Counted from the first letter of the stretch, positions 31,565 through 40,556 are shown. The stretch is DNA of 64,000 nt from Flavobacterium sp. Root901 (GCF_001429765.1 NZ_LMJB01000006.1:124001-188000), one strand, 5' to 3'. Program-made: numbers and translations. Notes: a model not told the origin generated them from the letters alone.

Positions 31565-33751
31565 ATGGAAATGGAACAGTTTTATTACGACAACAAAATT
31601 GTAAAAAAATTCATTTATGCTACTATTCTTTTTGGAGTAGTGGGCATGTTAGTGGGACTAACCTTAGCGGTTATGTACCTTTTTCCCAATATTACAGATG
31701 GGATTTCGTGGCTTAGCTATGGTCGTTTAAGGCCTTTGCACACCAATGCTGTAATATTTGCCTTTGTTGGTAATGCTTTTTTTGCAGGGATGTATTATTC
31801 AATGCAGCGATTGCTCAAAGCCAGAATGTTTAGTGACTTTTTAAGTAACCTGCATTTTTGGGGCTGGCAGTTAATTATTGTTGCGGCTGCCATCACATTA
31901 CCATTAGGATATACTTCTTCAAAAGAATATGCTGAACTTGAATGGCCTATTGATATTGCTATAACGGTAATTTGGGTTGTAATGGGAATTAATATGATAG
32001 GTACAATGCTGCGCCGTAGAGAGCGCCATTTGTATGTAGCAATTTGGTTTTATCTTGCAACATTAGTAACAGTTGCAGTACTGCATATTTTTAACAATAT
32101 TGAAATTCCTGTTTCAGCATTTAAAAGTTATTCAGTTTATGCTGGTGTTCAGGATGCTTTGGTACAATGGTGGTATGGACACAATGCAGTAGCATTTTTT
32201 CTGACAACACCGTTTTTAGGATTAATGTATTATTTCGTTCCTAAAATTGCCAACCGTCCGATTTACTCTTATAGACTATCAATTATTCACTTCTGGTCTT
32301 TAATTTTTATCTATATCTGGGCTGGACCACACCATTTATTATATTCAGCTTTACCAAACTGGGCACAAAACCTGGGTGTTGTATTCTCAGTAATGCTTAT
32401 TGCACCATCGTGGGGTGGTATGATCAACGGACTTTTAACTTTAAGAGGAGCGTGGGACAAAGTTCGTGAAGAACCTGTTTTAAAATTCTTTGTAGTAGCA
32501 ATTACCGGTTACGGAATGGCAACTTTTGAAGGACCAATGTTATCCCTTAAAAATGTTAATGCTATTGCGCATTATACAGACTGGATCGTTGCTCACGTTC
32601 ACGTAGGAGCATTAGCATGGAATGGTTTTATGTCTTTTGCTATTATCTACTGGCTGATTCCAAGAATGGCAAAAACTACATTATTCTCTAAGAAATTAGC
32701 AAACTTCCACTTTTGGATTGGTACTCTGGGAATTATTGTCTATACAATTCCATTATATGTCGCTGGTTTCCAGCAAGCTTCAATGTGGAAACAATTTAAT
32801 CCAGACGGAACTTTAACTTACGGAAATTTTCTTGAAACAGTTACTGCTATAATGCCAATGTACTGGATGAGAGCTATTGGAGGTAGTTTATATTTAATTG
32901 GAATGCTGACATTAGTTTATAACATCATAATGACTGTAAGATCTGGTGAAACCATTGAAGATGAATTAGCTCAGGCACCTGCTTTACAAAAAATCAGTAA
33001 GAATCGACTAAGTGGAGAAAGATTCCATTCATGGTTAGAAAGAAAACCAATTCAGTTAACCATTTTAGCTACGATTGCCATTTTAATTGGAGGTATAATT
33101 CAAATTGTGCCAACTATTATGGTAAAAACAAATATTCCAACTATAACAAGTGTTAAACCTTATACACCGTTAGAGCTTGAAGGACGTGATTTATATATTA
33201 GAGAAGGTTGTGTTGGTTGTCACTCTCAGTCTGTCCGTCCATTCAGGAGTGAAGTAGAGCGTTATGGACCTCAGTCAAAAGCTGGAGAATTTGTTTATGA
33301 TCATCCATTCTTATGGGGATCAAAACGTACGGGTCCTGATTTATTAAGAGTAGGTGGTAAGTACAATGACAACTGGCACTTCAATCACATGTGGAATCCG
33401 CAAAATACATCTGCAGGATCTGTTATGCCGGCTTATAAATGGTTATTTGACAATAAACCTTTAGATGTTTCATTAACTGAAAAGAAAATGAATGCTATGA
33501 TTTCACTTGGTGTTCCCTATTCAGCAGAAGATGTTGCAAATGCACAGAAAACATTAAAAGCGCAGGCTCTTAAAATTGAAAAAAGTCTGGAAAGCGATCC
33601 TGACTACGTAAAAAGTTACGAAGACAGTAAGAAAAAAGCAGCGGCAAAAGGTGAAAAATTTGTTCCGATGAATGAAAGAGAAATTGTTGCTTTGATTGCT
33701 TATATACAAAGACTTGGTACTGATATTAAAGTAAAAGAAACTTCTAAATAA
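31565..33751 (+). CDS. ccoNO: cbb3-type cytochrome c oxidase, fused CcoN-CcoO subunit
   Basis: The 728-residue protein joins the catalytic subunit I (CcoN, about 1-490) to the monoheme subunit II (CcoO, from about 495). CcoN shows the metal-binding histidines in RPLHTNAVIFAF, QWWYGHNAVAFF, WAGPHHLLYSALP and IVAHVHVGALAWNG. The CcoO part has a membrane anchor (LTILATIAILIGGIIQIVP) and one heme site, REGCVGCHSQSVRPF, with MPAYKWLF providing the likely Met ligand. It terminates with a helical extension ending IVALIAYIQRLGTDI. Fusion of N and O is characteristic of Bacteroidetes. High-affinity terminal oxidase for low oxygen. Confidence 0.95.
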   Translation: MEMEQFYYDNKIVKKFIYATILFGVVGMLVGLTLAVMYLFPNITDGISWLSYGRLRPLHTNAVIFAFVGNAFFAGMYYSMQRLLKARMFSDFLSNLHFWGWQLIIVAAAITLPLGYTSSKEYAELEWPIDIAITVIWVVMGINMIGTMLRRRERHLYVAIWFYLATLVTVAVLHIFNNIEIPVSAFKSYSVYAGVQDALVQWWYGHNAVAFFLTTPFLGLMYYFVPKIANRPIYSYRLSIIHFWSLIFIYIWAGPHHLLYSALPNWAQNLGVVFSVMLIAPSWGGMINGLLTLRGAWDKVREEPVLKFFVVAITGYGMATFEGPMLSLKNVNAIAHYTDWIVAHVHVGALAWNGFMSFAIIYWLIPRMAKTTLFSKKLANFHFWIGTLGIIVYTIPLYVAGFQQASMWKQFNPDGTLTYGNFLETVTAIMPMYWMRAIGGSLYLIGMLTLVYNIIMTVRSGETIEDELAQAPALQKISKNRLSGERFHSWLERKPIQLTILATIAILIGGIIQIVPTIMVKTNIPTITSVKPYTPLELEGRDLYIREGCVGCHSQSVRPFRSEVERYGPQSKAGEFVYDHPFLWGSKRTGPDLLRVGGKYNDNWHFNHMWNPQNTSAGSVMPAYKWLFDNKPLDVSLTEKKMNAMISLGVPYSAEDVANAQKTLKAQALKIEKSLESDPDYVKSYEDSKKKAAAKGEKFVPMNEREIVALIAYIQRLGTDIKVKETSK

Positions 33752-33758
33752 CAGCATT

Positions 33759-33953
33759 ATGTTTGAACAAATAAAACACAATATGGAAACAATATCGGGT
33801 GTAGAAATTTACCCAATACTTTCCCTCCTGATTTTCTTCTTCTTTTTTGTAGGACTAGGTTTTTGGGTTTTCGCATATAGAAAAGACAAAATTCAGGAAA
33901 TGAGCAATATACCTTTAGATGAAGGGCTTAGTATAATTTCAAAAGATCAATAA
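33759..33953 (+). CDS. ccoQ: cbb3 oxidase small subunit CcoQ
   Basis: 64 residues with one membrane span (LSLLIFFFFFVGLGFWVFAYRKDKI, about 21-41) followed by a short charged tail. This fits CcoQ, which stabilises the oxidase complex. It lies 7 bp after ccoNO and 1 bp before ccoP. An internal ATG at 33783 is an alternative start. Confidence 0.85.
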   Translation: MFEQIKHNMETISGVEIYPILSLLIFFFFFVGLGFWVFAYRKDKIQEMSNIPLDEGLSIISKDQ

Positions 33954-33954
33954 A

Positions 33955-34893
33955 ATGAAAAAATTTTTCCCAGTATATGTTAGAGTACCCTTGATTTTCT
34001 TCATCGTATTTGCTTTAATGGAATATTTTATAGATTCAGGTGACAGGCCGGCTTTTATAAAGTACCCAATGGTTTCTGTCTTTTTATTTGTCTTTTTATT
34101 TATTTTGATTGCAATTGAAGTTACACTTAATGCTGTAGATCGAGTGATGTATCAATTAATGTCTCCGGAAGAAAAAGCAAAACTAGAATATGAAAGTACT
34201 TTAAGTCTTAAGGAAAGTGCATGGTTTAAAGAACTAATGCATAAACTTACCAAGACTGAACCAATGTCTAAAGAAGCTGATTTATTAATGGATCATGATT
34301 ATGACGGTATCAAAGAGCTGGATAATAATCTACCGCCATGGTGGGTGTATTTATTCTATATCTGTATCATTTTTGGAGCAGTTTATTTAGCTCGATATGA
34401 AGTGTTTGGAGGGGATAATCAGGAAATGGAACTTCAGAAAGAAATGGCGCAGGCAAAAATAGATGTCGATGAATATCTTAAAACTGCTCCGGATTTAATG
34501 GATGAAAAAACAGTTGTCTTACTTACAGATGCACCAAGTTTAGCCGCTGGAAAAGATATTTTTATGAACAATTGCGCAGCCTGCCACAGAGCAGATGCAG
34601 GAGGACAGATTGGACCAAACTTAACAGATGATCACTGGATTTTAGGAGGAGGAATTAAAAATTTATTTCACACCATTACAAATGGCGGCCGAGACGGTAA
34701 AGGAATGATTGCCTGGAAAGGAACGTTAAAACCAAAAGAGATTCAAAAAGTAGCGAGTTACGTTTTATCATTGCAGGGAAGTAATCCTAAAGATCCAAAA
34801 GCTCCGGATGGTGAGATTTGGGTAGATGATAGTGCACCTAAAACAACTGCAGCCGCAGATTCAAAAAAAGATACCACTGAAGTTAAAAAATAA
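33955..34893 (+). CDS. ccoP: cbb3 oxidase cytochrome c subunit CcoP (single heme site)
   Basis: The 312-residue protein has two N-terminal hydrophobic helices (about 9-25 and 39-60) and a conserved cbb3 CcoP segment ending DNNLPPWWVYLFYICIIFGAVYL with a third. A C-terminal cytochrome c domain has FMNNCAACHRADAGGQIGPNL and GMIAWKGTL. Only one CxxCH motif is present, whereas proteobacterial CcoP normally has two. The C-terminus is a low-complexity Lys/Thr/Ala tail. Last of the structural genes, followed by ccoG after 11 bp. Confidence 0.93.
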   Translation: MKKFFPVYVRVPLIFFIVFALMEYFIDSGDRPAFIKYPMVSVFLFVFLFILIAIEVTLNAVDRVMYQLMSPEEKAKLEYESTLSLKESAWFKELMHKLTKTEPMSKEADLLMDHDYDGIKELDNNLPPWWVYLFYICIIFGAVYLARYEVFGGDNQEMELQKEMAQAKIDVDEYLKTAPDLMDEKTVVLLTDAPSLAAGKDIFMNNCAACHRADAGGQIGPNLTDDHWILGGGIKNLFHTITNGGRDGKGMIAWKGTLKPKEIQKVASYVLSLQGSNPKDPKAPDGEIWVDDSAPKTTAAADSKKDTTEVKK

Positions 34894-34904
34894 TTACAAT
34901 AATC

Positions 34905-36323
34905 ATGTCAAATTCACCAGACGAGGCTTTTAGAGATACAATCGGAACTATAGATGAAGGTGGAAAAAGAAAATTTATTTTCCCTAAAAAACCGTCTGGT
35001 AAATTTTATGATTACAGAAAAATTGTCAGCTACATTTTATTAGCAGTTTTATTTATAAATCCGTTTATAAAAGTAAACGGAAACCAATTTATGATGTTCA
35101 ATATAATTGAACGTCGGTTTAATATTTTTGGATTTCCTTTTTGGCCTCAGGACTTTTACTTGTTTGTAATTTCAATTCTTGTTGGAATTGTATTTGTAAT
35201 TTTGTTTACAGTAGTTTTTGGCCGAATATTTTGTGGTTGGATTTGTCCACAGACTATTTTTCTTGAAATGGTTTTTCGTCGAATTGAATATTGGATTGAT
35301 GGAGACCGCGGATCACAATCCAGATTAGCAAGACAAGAATGGAATGGTGAGAAAATCAGGAAAAGATTGATTAAATGGACAATTTTCTTTTTAATATCTT
35401 TTCTTATTGCTAATGTTTTTCTGGCCTATTTAGTAGGAAGTGATGCTTTATTACTTATGGTTGAACAAGGACCAATACAGCAGGCAGGTAATTTTATTGC
35501 GCTTTTAATTTTTACCGGTGTTTTCTATTTTGTATTTGTCTGGTTTCGTGAACAGGTTTGTATCATTGCCTGCCCTTACGGACGATTACAAGGTGTTCTT
35601 TTAGACAATAAATCTATTAATGTTGCGTATGATTTTGTACGCGGCGAAAAGGAAAATGGACGTGCAAAGTTCAATAAAAAAGAAGACAGGGCTTTAACCG
35701 GAAAAGGAGATTGTATCGACTGTCTCCAATGCGTCCATGTCTGCCCAATGGGAATTGACATTAGAAACGGGACTCAGTTAGAATGCACTAATTGTACTGC
35801 TTGTATTGATGAATGCGATCATATCATGGAAAGCATAGGTTTGCCAAAAGGACTTATCCGTTATGCATCTGAAGATGAAATTGCAAAAAAAGAACCTTTC
35901 AGGTTTACTTCCAGAATGAAAGGCTACACGGCCGTTTTATTTATTTTATTGAGTGTTTTTGTTGGAATGCTGTTTTTAAGAACAGATCTACAGGCTGTAA
36001 TTTTACGTTTACCAGGGCAGCTTTTTCAGCATAAAGGAGATAAAATTAGTAATGTTTACACTTATAAAATTGTCAACAAGACAATGAAAGATTACAATGA
36101 CATCCATTTTGAATTGATCGATCAAAAAGGTGAAATTAAAAATGTTGGAAAGCAGCATTTTAAAGTAACAAAAGAAGGAATTTCGCAAGGAACATTATTT
36201 ATAGAAATAGATGAAGTGTTGCTTGAAAGTGATAAAACTAATATAAAAATTGGGGTCTATAACGGAAATAAACTTCTGGAAACTACCAAAACAAATTTCT
36301 TAGGACCACGAAGTTTTAATTAA
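34905..36323 (+). CDS. ccoG: cbb3 oxidase accessory protein CcoG (RdxA/FixG)
   Basis: The 472-residue membrane Fe-S protein is thought to reduce or handle copper for the oxidase. It has an N-terminal membrane region with CGWICPQT (about 109-116) and CIIACPYGR (about 222-230). Two ferredoxin-type clusters follow: CIDCLQCVHVCPMG and CTNCTACIDECD. The C-terminal Ig-like domain (VYTYKIVNKTMKDYNDI onward) is the usual FixG tail. It lies in operon with ccoP and ccoH with 11- and 12-bp gaps. Confidence 0.93.
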   Translation: MSNSPDEAFRDTIGTIDEGGKRKFIFPKKPSGKFYDYRKIVSYILLAVLFINPFIKVNGNQFMMFNIIERRFNIFGFPFWPQDFYLFVISILVGIVFVILFTVVFGRIFCGWICPQTIFLEMVFRRIEYWIDGDRGSQSRLARQEWNGEKIRKRLIKWTIFFLISFLIANVFLAYLVGSDALLLMVEQGPIQQAGNFIALLIFTGVFYFVFVWFREQVCIIACPYGRLQGVLLDNKSINVAYDFVRGEKENGRAKFNKKEDRALTGKGDCIDCLQCVHVCPMGIDIRNGTQLECTNCTACIDECDHIMESIGLPKGLIRYASEDEIAKKEPFRFTSRMKGYTAVLFILLSVFVGMLFLRTDLQAVILRLPGQLFQHKGDKISNVYTYKIVNKTMKDYNDIHFELIDQKGEIKNVGKQHFKVTKEGISQGTLFIEIDEVLLESDKTNIKIGVYNGNKLLETTKTNFLGPRSFN

Positions 36324-36335
36324 AAACATATTATC

Positions 36336-36785
36336 ATGAAAATTAATTGGGGAACCGGAATTGTCATTGCATTCGCATTGTTTATGACTTTTATTTTATA
36401 TTTTGTTTTTGAAGTGCAGTCAAATAGTAAATACGACAATGAGTTGGTTGTAGAGGAATATTACAAACATGATTCGCATTTTCAGGAAGAAATGGCACGC
36501 ATTCAAAATGCACATGATTTACAACACAAGCCTTCAGTTAAATTTGAAGAAGAAGGAGTAAAAGTTGTTTTTCCTGCAGATTTTAAAAATGATAAAATCA
36601 AAGGCAATATTTTATTATACAGACCTTCAAATAAAAAATTTGATTTTAACACTCCAATATCTTTAATAAATTCTTCTTTAATTATTCCGCACAGCAAATT
36701 AGTAAAAGGACGTTGGGATGTTAATATGGAATGGCAGTATGAAGGTAAAAAATACTTAACCAAAGAAGTGATTTACGTAAATTAA
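36336..36785 (+). CDS. ccoH: cbb3 oxidase assembly protein CcoH (FixH)
   Basis: 149 residues: MKINWGTGIVIAFALFMTFILYFVF gives one N-terminal membrane span, followed by the family motif VEEYYKHDSHFQEEMARIQNA and a periplasmic beta-rich domain ending WQYEGKKYLTKEVIYV. This is the FixH/CcoH pattern. It acts late in oxidase assembly together with CcoI. It is 2 bp from the next gene. Confidence 0.92.
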   Translation: MKINWGTGIVIAFALFMTFILYFVFEVQSNSKYDNELVVEEYYKHDSHFQEEMARIQNAHDLQHKPSVKFEEEGVKVVFPADFKNDKIKGNILLYRPSNKKFDFNTPISLINSSLIIPHSKLVKGRWDVNMEWQYEGKKYLTKEVIYVN

Positions 36786-36787
36786 AA

Positions 36788-37489
36788 ATGATATTCTCAG
36801 CTTTCATATTAGGTCTTATCAGCAGTCTGCATTGTGTAGGAATGTGCGGGCCTATTGCTATGATGCTTCCTGTTGATCATCAAAATGAAATTAAAAAAGT
36901 AACGCAGATTATTACTTATCACTTAGGAAGATTAACAGCATATTCAACAATTGGTTTAATATTCGGATTATTAGGGAGAGGTTTTTTCTTAGCCGGAATT
37001 CAGCAAAAAATGTCCATTTTTATTGGCATTGCAATGATTTTAATTGTTTTGATACCTGAAAAAGTGTTTGCTGCATATAATTTTTCAAAACCTGTTTATA
37101 AAATTATTTCAAATATAAAATCAAGCTTAGGAAAACAGTTTAAAAAGAAGAGCTACAAGTCTCTTTTTACAATAGGAATATTAAATGGATTTCTGCCCTG
37201 TGGACTGGTGTATGCAGCATTGTTTGGAGCAATTGCCATGCAGAGTGCCGGCTTTGGTGTTTTGTATATGTTGCTTTACGGACTTGGAACTATACCTTTA
37301 ATGACCATTGTAGTTTATATACATTCAGTATTAAAGCTTCCTTTTAGAAATAAAATTCAAAAGGCAATTCCGTATGTTGCAGTAATAATTGGAATATTAT
37401 TTATTTTAAGAGGCTTAGGTTTAGGAATTCCATATTTATCACCTTCAAATATGAGTTTGTTTGTTCAGCAGACTCCTAATTGTCATTAA
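36788..37489 (+). CDS. SafE/UreH-like membrane protein linked to cbb3 assembly
   Basis: The 233-residue protein has about six membrane helices and the signature LGLISSLHCVGMCGPIAM, repeated in part as GFLPCGLVYAALFGAIAM. The paired Cys motifs HCVGMCGP and PCG are typical of the sulfite exporter TauE/SafE and UreH-like group that is often found beside cbb3 genes. The cysteines suggest metal, probably copper, or redox handling; that is inference. Last gene of the operon, overlapping hemN tail to tail by 4 bp. Confidence 0.85.
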   Translation: MIFSAFILGLISSLHCVGMCGPIAMMLPVDHQNEIKKVTQIITYHLGRLTAYSTIGLIFGLLGRGFFLAGIQQKMSIFIGIAMILIVLIPEKVFAAYNFSKPVYKIISNIKSSLGKQFKKKSYKSLFTIGILNGFLPCGLVYAALFGAIAMQSAGFGVLYMLLYGLGTIPLMTIVVYIHSVLKLPFRNKIQKAIPYVAVIIGILFILRGLGLGIPYLSPSNMSLFVQQTPNCH

Positions 37490-38850
37490 ACAGTCATCGA
37501 AAATAAGTTTGTTTCTGGTGATTTTCTTTTTAAATGTAAATCAAAAGCCATACAAATATTACGTACAAACGGTCTTCCTTCTTCTGTTATTTTAATTTTA
37601 TCTTCTTCAATTACAATTAATTGATCTTTTTCTATTTCTTTTAAAGCGATTAAAACTTCAGGTAATTCTTCAAAATATAAATAATCCGGACTCCAGGAAG
37701 TTTCAAGTTTGCAGGTTAAATTTAAAATGTGTTTTCGGATAATTAAATCTTCATCGGTTAAAATATGACCTTTTACAACCGGAAGCTGATTCCATTCCAG
37801 AATTTGATAATAATCTTCCAGACTTTTAGTATTTTGGGCAAAACCATACCAGCTGTCACTAATTGAAGAAACTCCTAAACCAATCATTAATTGTGTTTTA
37901 GAAGCGCTGTATCCCATAAAGTTTCTGTGTAAGCTTTTGTCTTGTGCAGCATGATATAAACTGTCCGTTTTTAAAGCAAAATGATCCATCCCTATTTCAT
38001 GATAATGATTGGCTGAAAGTAATTTTTTTCCAATTTCATAAAGTTGTCTTTTTTCGGTATCCTGAGGAAGGTTTTCATCATTAAAACCTCTTTGTCCGTT
38101 TCCTTTAATCCAGGGCACGTGCGCATAACTGTAAAATGCCAAACGGTCTGGTTTTACCGAATTTGTTTTTTCGATTGTATCTATTACGTCTTCAAGGGTT
38201 TGAAATGGAAGACCAAATATAAGATCATGTCCTATTGAAGTATAGCCAATTTCTTTTGCCCAAAAGGTAACTTTTGCCACATTATGGAAAGGTTGAATCC
38301 GGTTAATTGCTTTTTGAACTTTTGCAGAGTAATCCTGAACACCAAAACTTACTCGGCGAAAGCCTAAATCATATAACTTTTTCAGCTGTTCATAAGTAGT
38401 ATTATTTGGATGTCCTTCAAAACTAAATTCATGGTTTTCAGCTTTATTTGCAAAACTGAAAATTCCGTTAATAAGATGTTCTAAATTTTTTACCGAAAAG
38501 AAGGTTGGAGTTCCTCCGCCCAAATGTATTTCTTTTATATATGGTTTTTGCGGCAGTAATCGGCAGTATAAGCTCCATTCTTTTAAAAGTGCCTGAATAT
38601 ATTTTTCTTCTACAGAATGATTTTTGGTAATTCTTTTATTGCATCCGCAGAAAGTACACATGCTTTCGCAGAAAGGCAGATGAATATATAAACTAATTCC
38701 GTTTTGTGAATTACTTTCTGAAAATGCTTTTTGAAAAGATGATTTCCATTTGTCTATGGAAAAAGCATCTTCATTCCAATACGGAACCGTGGGATAACTC
38801 GTATATCTCGGACCAGGCACATTGTATTTTTGGGTTAATGAAATTTTCAT
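37486..38850 (-). CDS. hemN: Oxygen-independent coproporphyrinogen III oxidase
   Basis: Radical-SAM enzyme that decarboxylates coproporphyrinogen III in anaerobic or micro-aerobic heme synthesis. About 454 residues: start MKISLTQKYNVPGPRYTSYPTVPYW, then the cluster motif LPFCESMCTFCGCNK, HLGGGTPTFFS and RVSFGVQDYSAKVQ. These match true HemN rather than HemW. I chose the ATG at 38850, because the longer frame starts (38898, 38871) lie at or upstream of the predicted transcription start defined by the -7 element at 38879-38872. Heme made here would feed the cbb3 oxidase next door. Confidence 0.93.
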   Translation of the reverse strand: MKISLTQKYNVPGPRYTSYPTVPYWNEDAFSIDKWKSSFQKAFSESNSQNGISLYIHLPFCESMCTFCGCNKRITKNHSVEEKYIQALLKEWSLYCRLLPQKPYIKEIHLGGGTPTFFSVKNLEHLINGIFSFANKAENHEFSFEGHPNNTTYEQLKKLYDLGFRRVSFGVQDYSAKVQKAINRIQPFHNVAKVTFWAKEIGYTSIGHDLIFGLPFQTLEDVIDTIEKTNSVKPDRLAFYSYAHVPWIKGNGQRGFNDENLPQDTEKRQLYEIGKKLLSANHYHEIGMDHFALKTDSLYHAAQDKSLHRNFMGYSASKTQLMIGLGVSSISDSWYGFAQNTKSLEDYYQILEWNQLPVVKGHILTDEDLIIRKHILNLTCKLETSWSPDYLYFEELPEVLIALKEIEKDQLIVIEEDKIKITEEGRPFVRNICMAFDLHLKRKSPETNLFSMTV

Positions 38851-38871
38851 AAGGACAGATTTAGTTTTCAT

Positions 38872-38915
38872 CAAAATTAATAGTTCAAACCCGGTCATAA
38901 AATGACAAATATCAT
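38872..38915 (-). promoter_or_regulatory. Crp/Fnr-type site and promoter of hemN
   Basis: ATGACAAATATCAT (38902-38915) is a near-perfect dyad and a perfect -7 element TAATTTTG lies at 38879-38872 on the minus strand. The dyad centre is 36.5 bp from the end of the -7 element, identical to the ccoI and ccoS promoters. Confidence 0.82.
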
Positions 38916-38921
38916 GTAATA

Positions 38922-38950
38922 AAAAAGAGACCCATAAAGAGCCTCTTTTT
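38922..38950 (-). terminator. Stem-loop terminator after the gene ending at 38971
   Basis: AAAAAGAG (38922-38929) pairs with CTCTTTTT (38943-38950). It ends the minus-strand gene just upstream of the hemN control region. Confidence 0.7.
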
Positions 38951-38970
38951 ACTGAATTAAATAACTAACA

Positions 38971-39441
38971 TTAAATAGAATCCTGAATGATCTTAAGCCA
39001 TTTTTTCGCAAACATATGATCCTGATAAGCACTAATTTGTTTAATGCGGTCATCGTCAAAATCATAGAATGGAATTATAATTTTTTTTGAAGTATTCTTG
39101 TCCTGAAATTCATAATCTATTTTTACAATTGTATCTGAACTTCCTTCGGTAGTTAAAACCAGTCTGCACGACGAAACACTTTTTAAATCAACATAAGTAG
39201 ACTCCTGCTGATTTGGGTTAAAATTCATCAAAATGAATTTTCTGTTTTTATGATCGATTGTAAGTGTTTTATTGTTTTGGGATTCCGTTAAATCGAATTC
39301 CTGCGGATTGTTAGGGTTAAATTTCTTTTTTATGTTTAAAATTTTTGATTTATTAGCGGCACTCGATCGCGCTGAAAAATAAATTGGAATGGCTATTATG
39401 ATCGCAATCACAATACCTATTATAGTTACACTTGTTTCCAT
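38971..39441 (-). CDS. Membrane-anchored protein of unknown function
   Basis: 156 residues. METSVTIIGIVIAIIIAIPIYF is an N-terminal membrane anchor, followed by a soluble domain with alternating beta strands (ITIDHKNRKFILMNFN-like patterns, YVDLKSVSSCRLVL, KIIIPFYDFDDD). The strand-rich pattern resembles a pleckstrin-homology-like fold, similar in style to the protein at 63329-63796. I recognise no named family. It has its own terminator and lies upstream of hemN. Confidence 0.75.
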   Translation of the reverse strand: METSVTIIGIVIAIIIAIPIYFSARSSAANKSKILNIKKKFNPNNPQEFDLTESQNNKTLTIDHKNRKFILMNFNPNQQESTYVDLKSVSSCRLVLTTEGSSDTIVKIDYEFQDKNTSKKIIIPFYDFDDDRIKQISAYQDHMFAKKWLKIIQDSI

Positions 39442-39548
39442 GTTTTCTTAATTTGATAAATAGTACGAAATAATAAACAGTTTCAGGATCGAAACGGTTT
39501 AATCAATTGTGAAGATTTCATCTTCAAATTATAACTTCATGGATTTAT

Positions 39549-39896
39549 TTACCAGAAAAAATGGAAAGCATAGAGCAGTAACAAGATTTTTTTGCTCTGA
39601 GTATTAAATTGATTTGTAAAGTTAAAAGCAGATTTAACTGTTTTGTGCTGCGGAATTACAACCAGCAATGACTCAAACCATTTTATTGAGATTGTATGGT
39701 CTGTTTTAATATTGGCAGCAAGATGATAACTGCCCTGAGGCTGTATAAAGGCTGAAGAATCGGGTGTTTGTCTGGAAAAATTGGTATCTGTTTTTTGAGT
39801 TTCAGTTTTTTGCACAGGAAAATCATTTGCCTGAGCAGCAAAAAGACCGATGATCAAAAATGATACAAAAATTACCGTTTTACGAATCCAATTCAT
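39549..39896 (-). CDS. Small predicted secreted or membrane protein
   Basis: 115 residues: a signal-peptide-like N-terminus (KTVIFVSFLIIGLFAAQANDFP), a Thr/Gln-rich middle (KTETQKTDTNFSRQTPDSS) and a hydrophobic C-terminus (ILLLLYAFHFFW). No family recognised. It is not close enough to its neighbours to imply an operon. The ORF is plausible from signal peptide and codon use but unsupported by any motif. Confidence 0.55.
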   Translation of the reverse strand: MNWIRKTVIFVSFLIIGLFAAQANDFPVQKTETQKTDTNFSRQTPDSSAFIQPQGSYHLAANIKTDHTISIKWFESLLVVIPQHKTVKSAFNFTNQFNTQSKKILLLLYAFHFFW

Positions 39897-39971
39897 GGCA
39901 GCGAATTTAGTTCATAAAAGACAATAAATGAAATTTTAAGTGCTAATTACTTCTTAAAAAAGCCTTATTGA

Positions 39972-40005
39972 TATCCTCAGCTTATTATGGTTTGAGCTGA
40001 GGATA
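39972..40005. terminator. Stem-loop after the DoxX gene
   Basis: A perfect 11-bp stem (TATCCTCAGCT at 39972-39982 with AGCTGAGGATA at 39995-40005) lies just downstream of the minus-strand DoxX gene. The U tract on that strand is weak. Confidence 0.65.
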
Positions 40006-40012
40006 ATTACTA

Positions 40013-40435
40013 TTATTGCTGCATTTTAAAATAATAATCTGCAGAATGTTTTCCGCCTCCGTAGAATAAAAAGAAAATGCAGACTAAAAGAACTATTATG
40101 GCTAAGGCAAGGCTTTCAGAGTGCATGTGTCCCATAAAATTAATGAGAACTGCACCAAATAGTACAGGTAATTGAGCTGCAATTGCCCAGCGGGTCAGCA
40201 GCCCGAATACAATCATTATACCTCCAATCATGTGGGCCGGAGCAATATAATGCAGAAGAAACATTCCGCCCCCAAACCTATCAATAGGAGAAATTAAATC
40301 ATGTAAATACTGAACATTAGTTACAAACGAAATTCCTTTCATAAACAAAAAAACGCCCAATATAATACGCACTAAATCTACTGGTAAATAAGTGTGCGAG
40401 TTTGCCCACTTATTTAAGCTTTTGACATTTTCCAT
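40013..40435 (-). CDS. DoxX family membrane protein
   Basis: 140 residues with four membrane helices and the DoxX pattern PVDLVRIILGVFLFMKGISF, FLLHYIAPAHMIGGIMIVFGLLTRWAIAAQLPVL and a C-terminal FLFYGGGKHSADYYF. DoxX-like proteins are linked to quinone or thiosulfate redox and stress responses, but function is rarely known. It is a single gene with a terminator after it. Confidence 0.85.
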   Translation of the reverse strand: MENVKSLNKWANSHTYLPVDLVRIILGVFLFMKGISFVTNVQYLHDLISPIDRFGGGMFLLHYIAPAHMIGGIMIVFGLLTRWAIAAQLPVLFGAVLINFMGHMHSESLALAIIVLLVCIFFLFYGGGKHSADYYFKMQQ

Positions 40436-40556
40436 GATACTACGTGATTAAAAATTATTACATAAAGTTACTAATTTTTAGTAATATATTTAATTTAAGT
40501 ATCTGAAAATAAGTTTTTTACTTTTTATTTAACACCTTTTTTGAATTGGTGAAATG

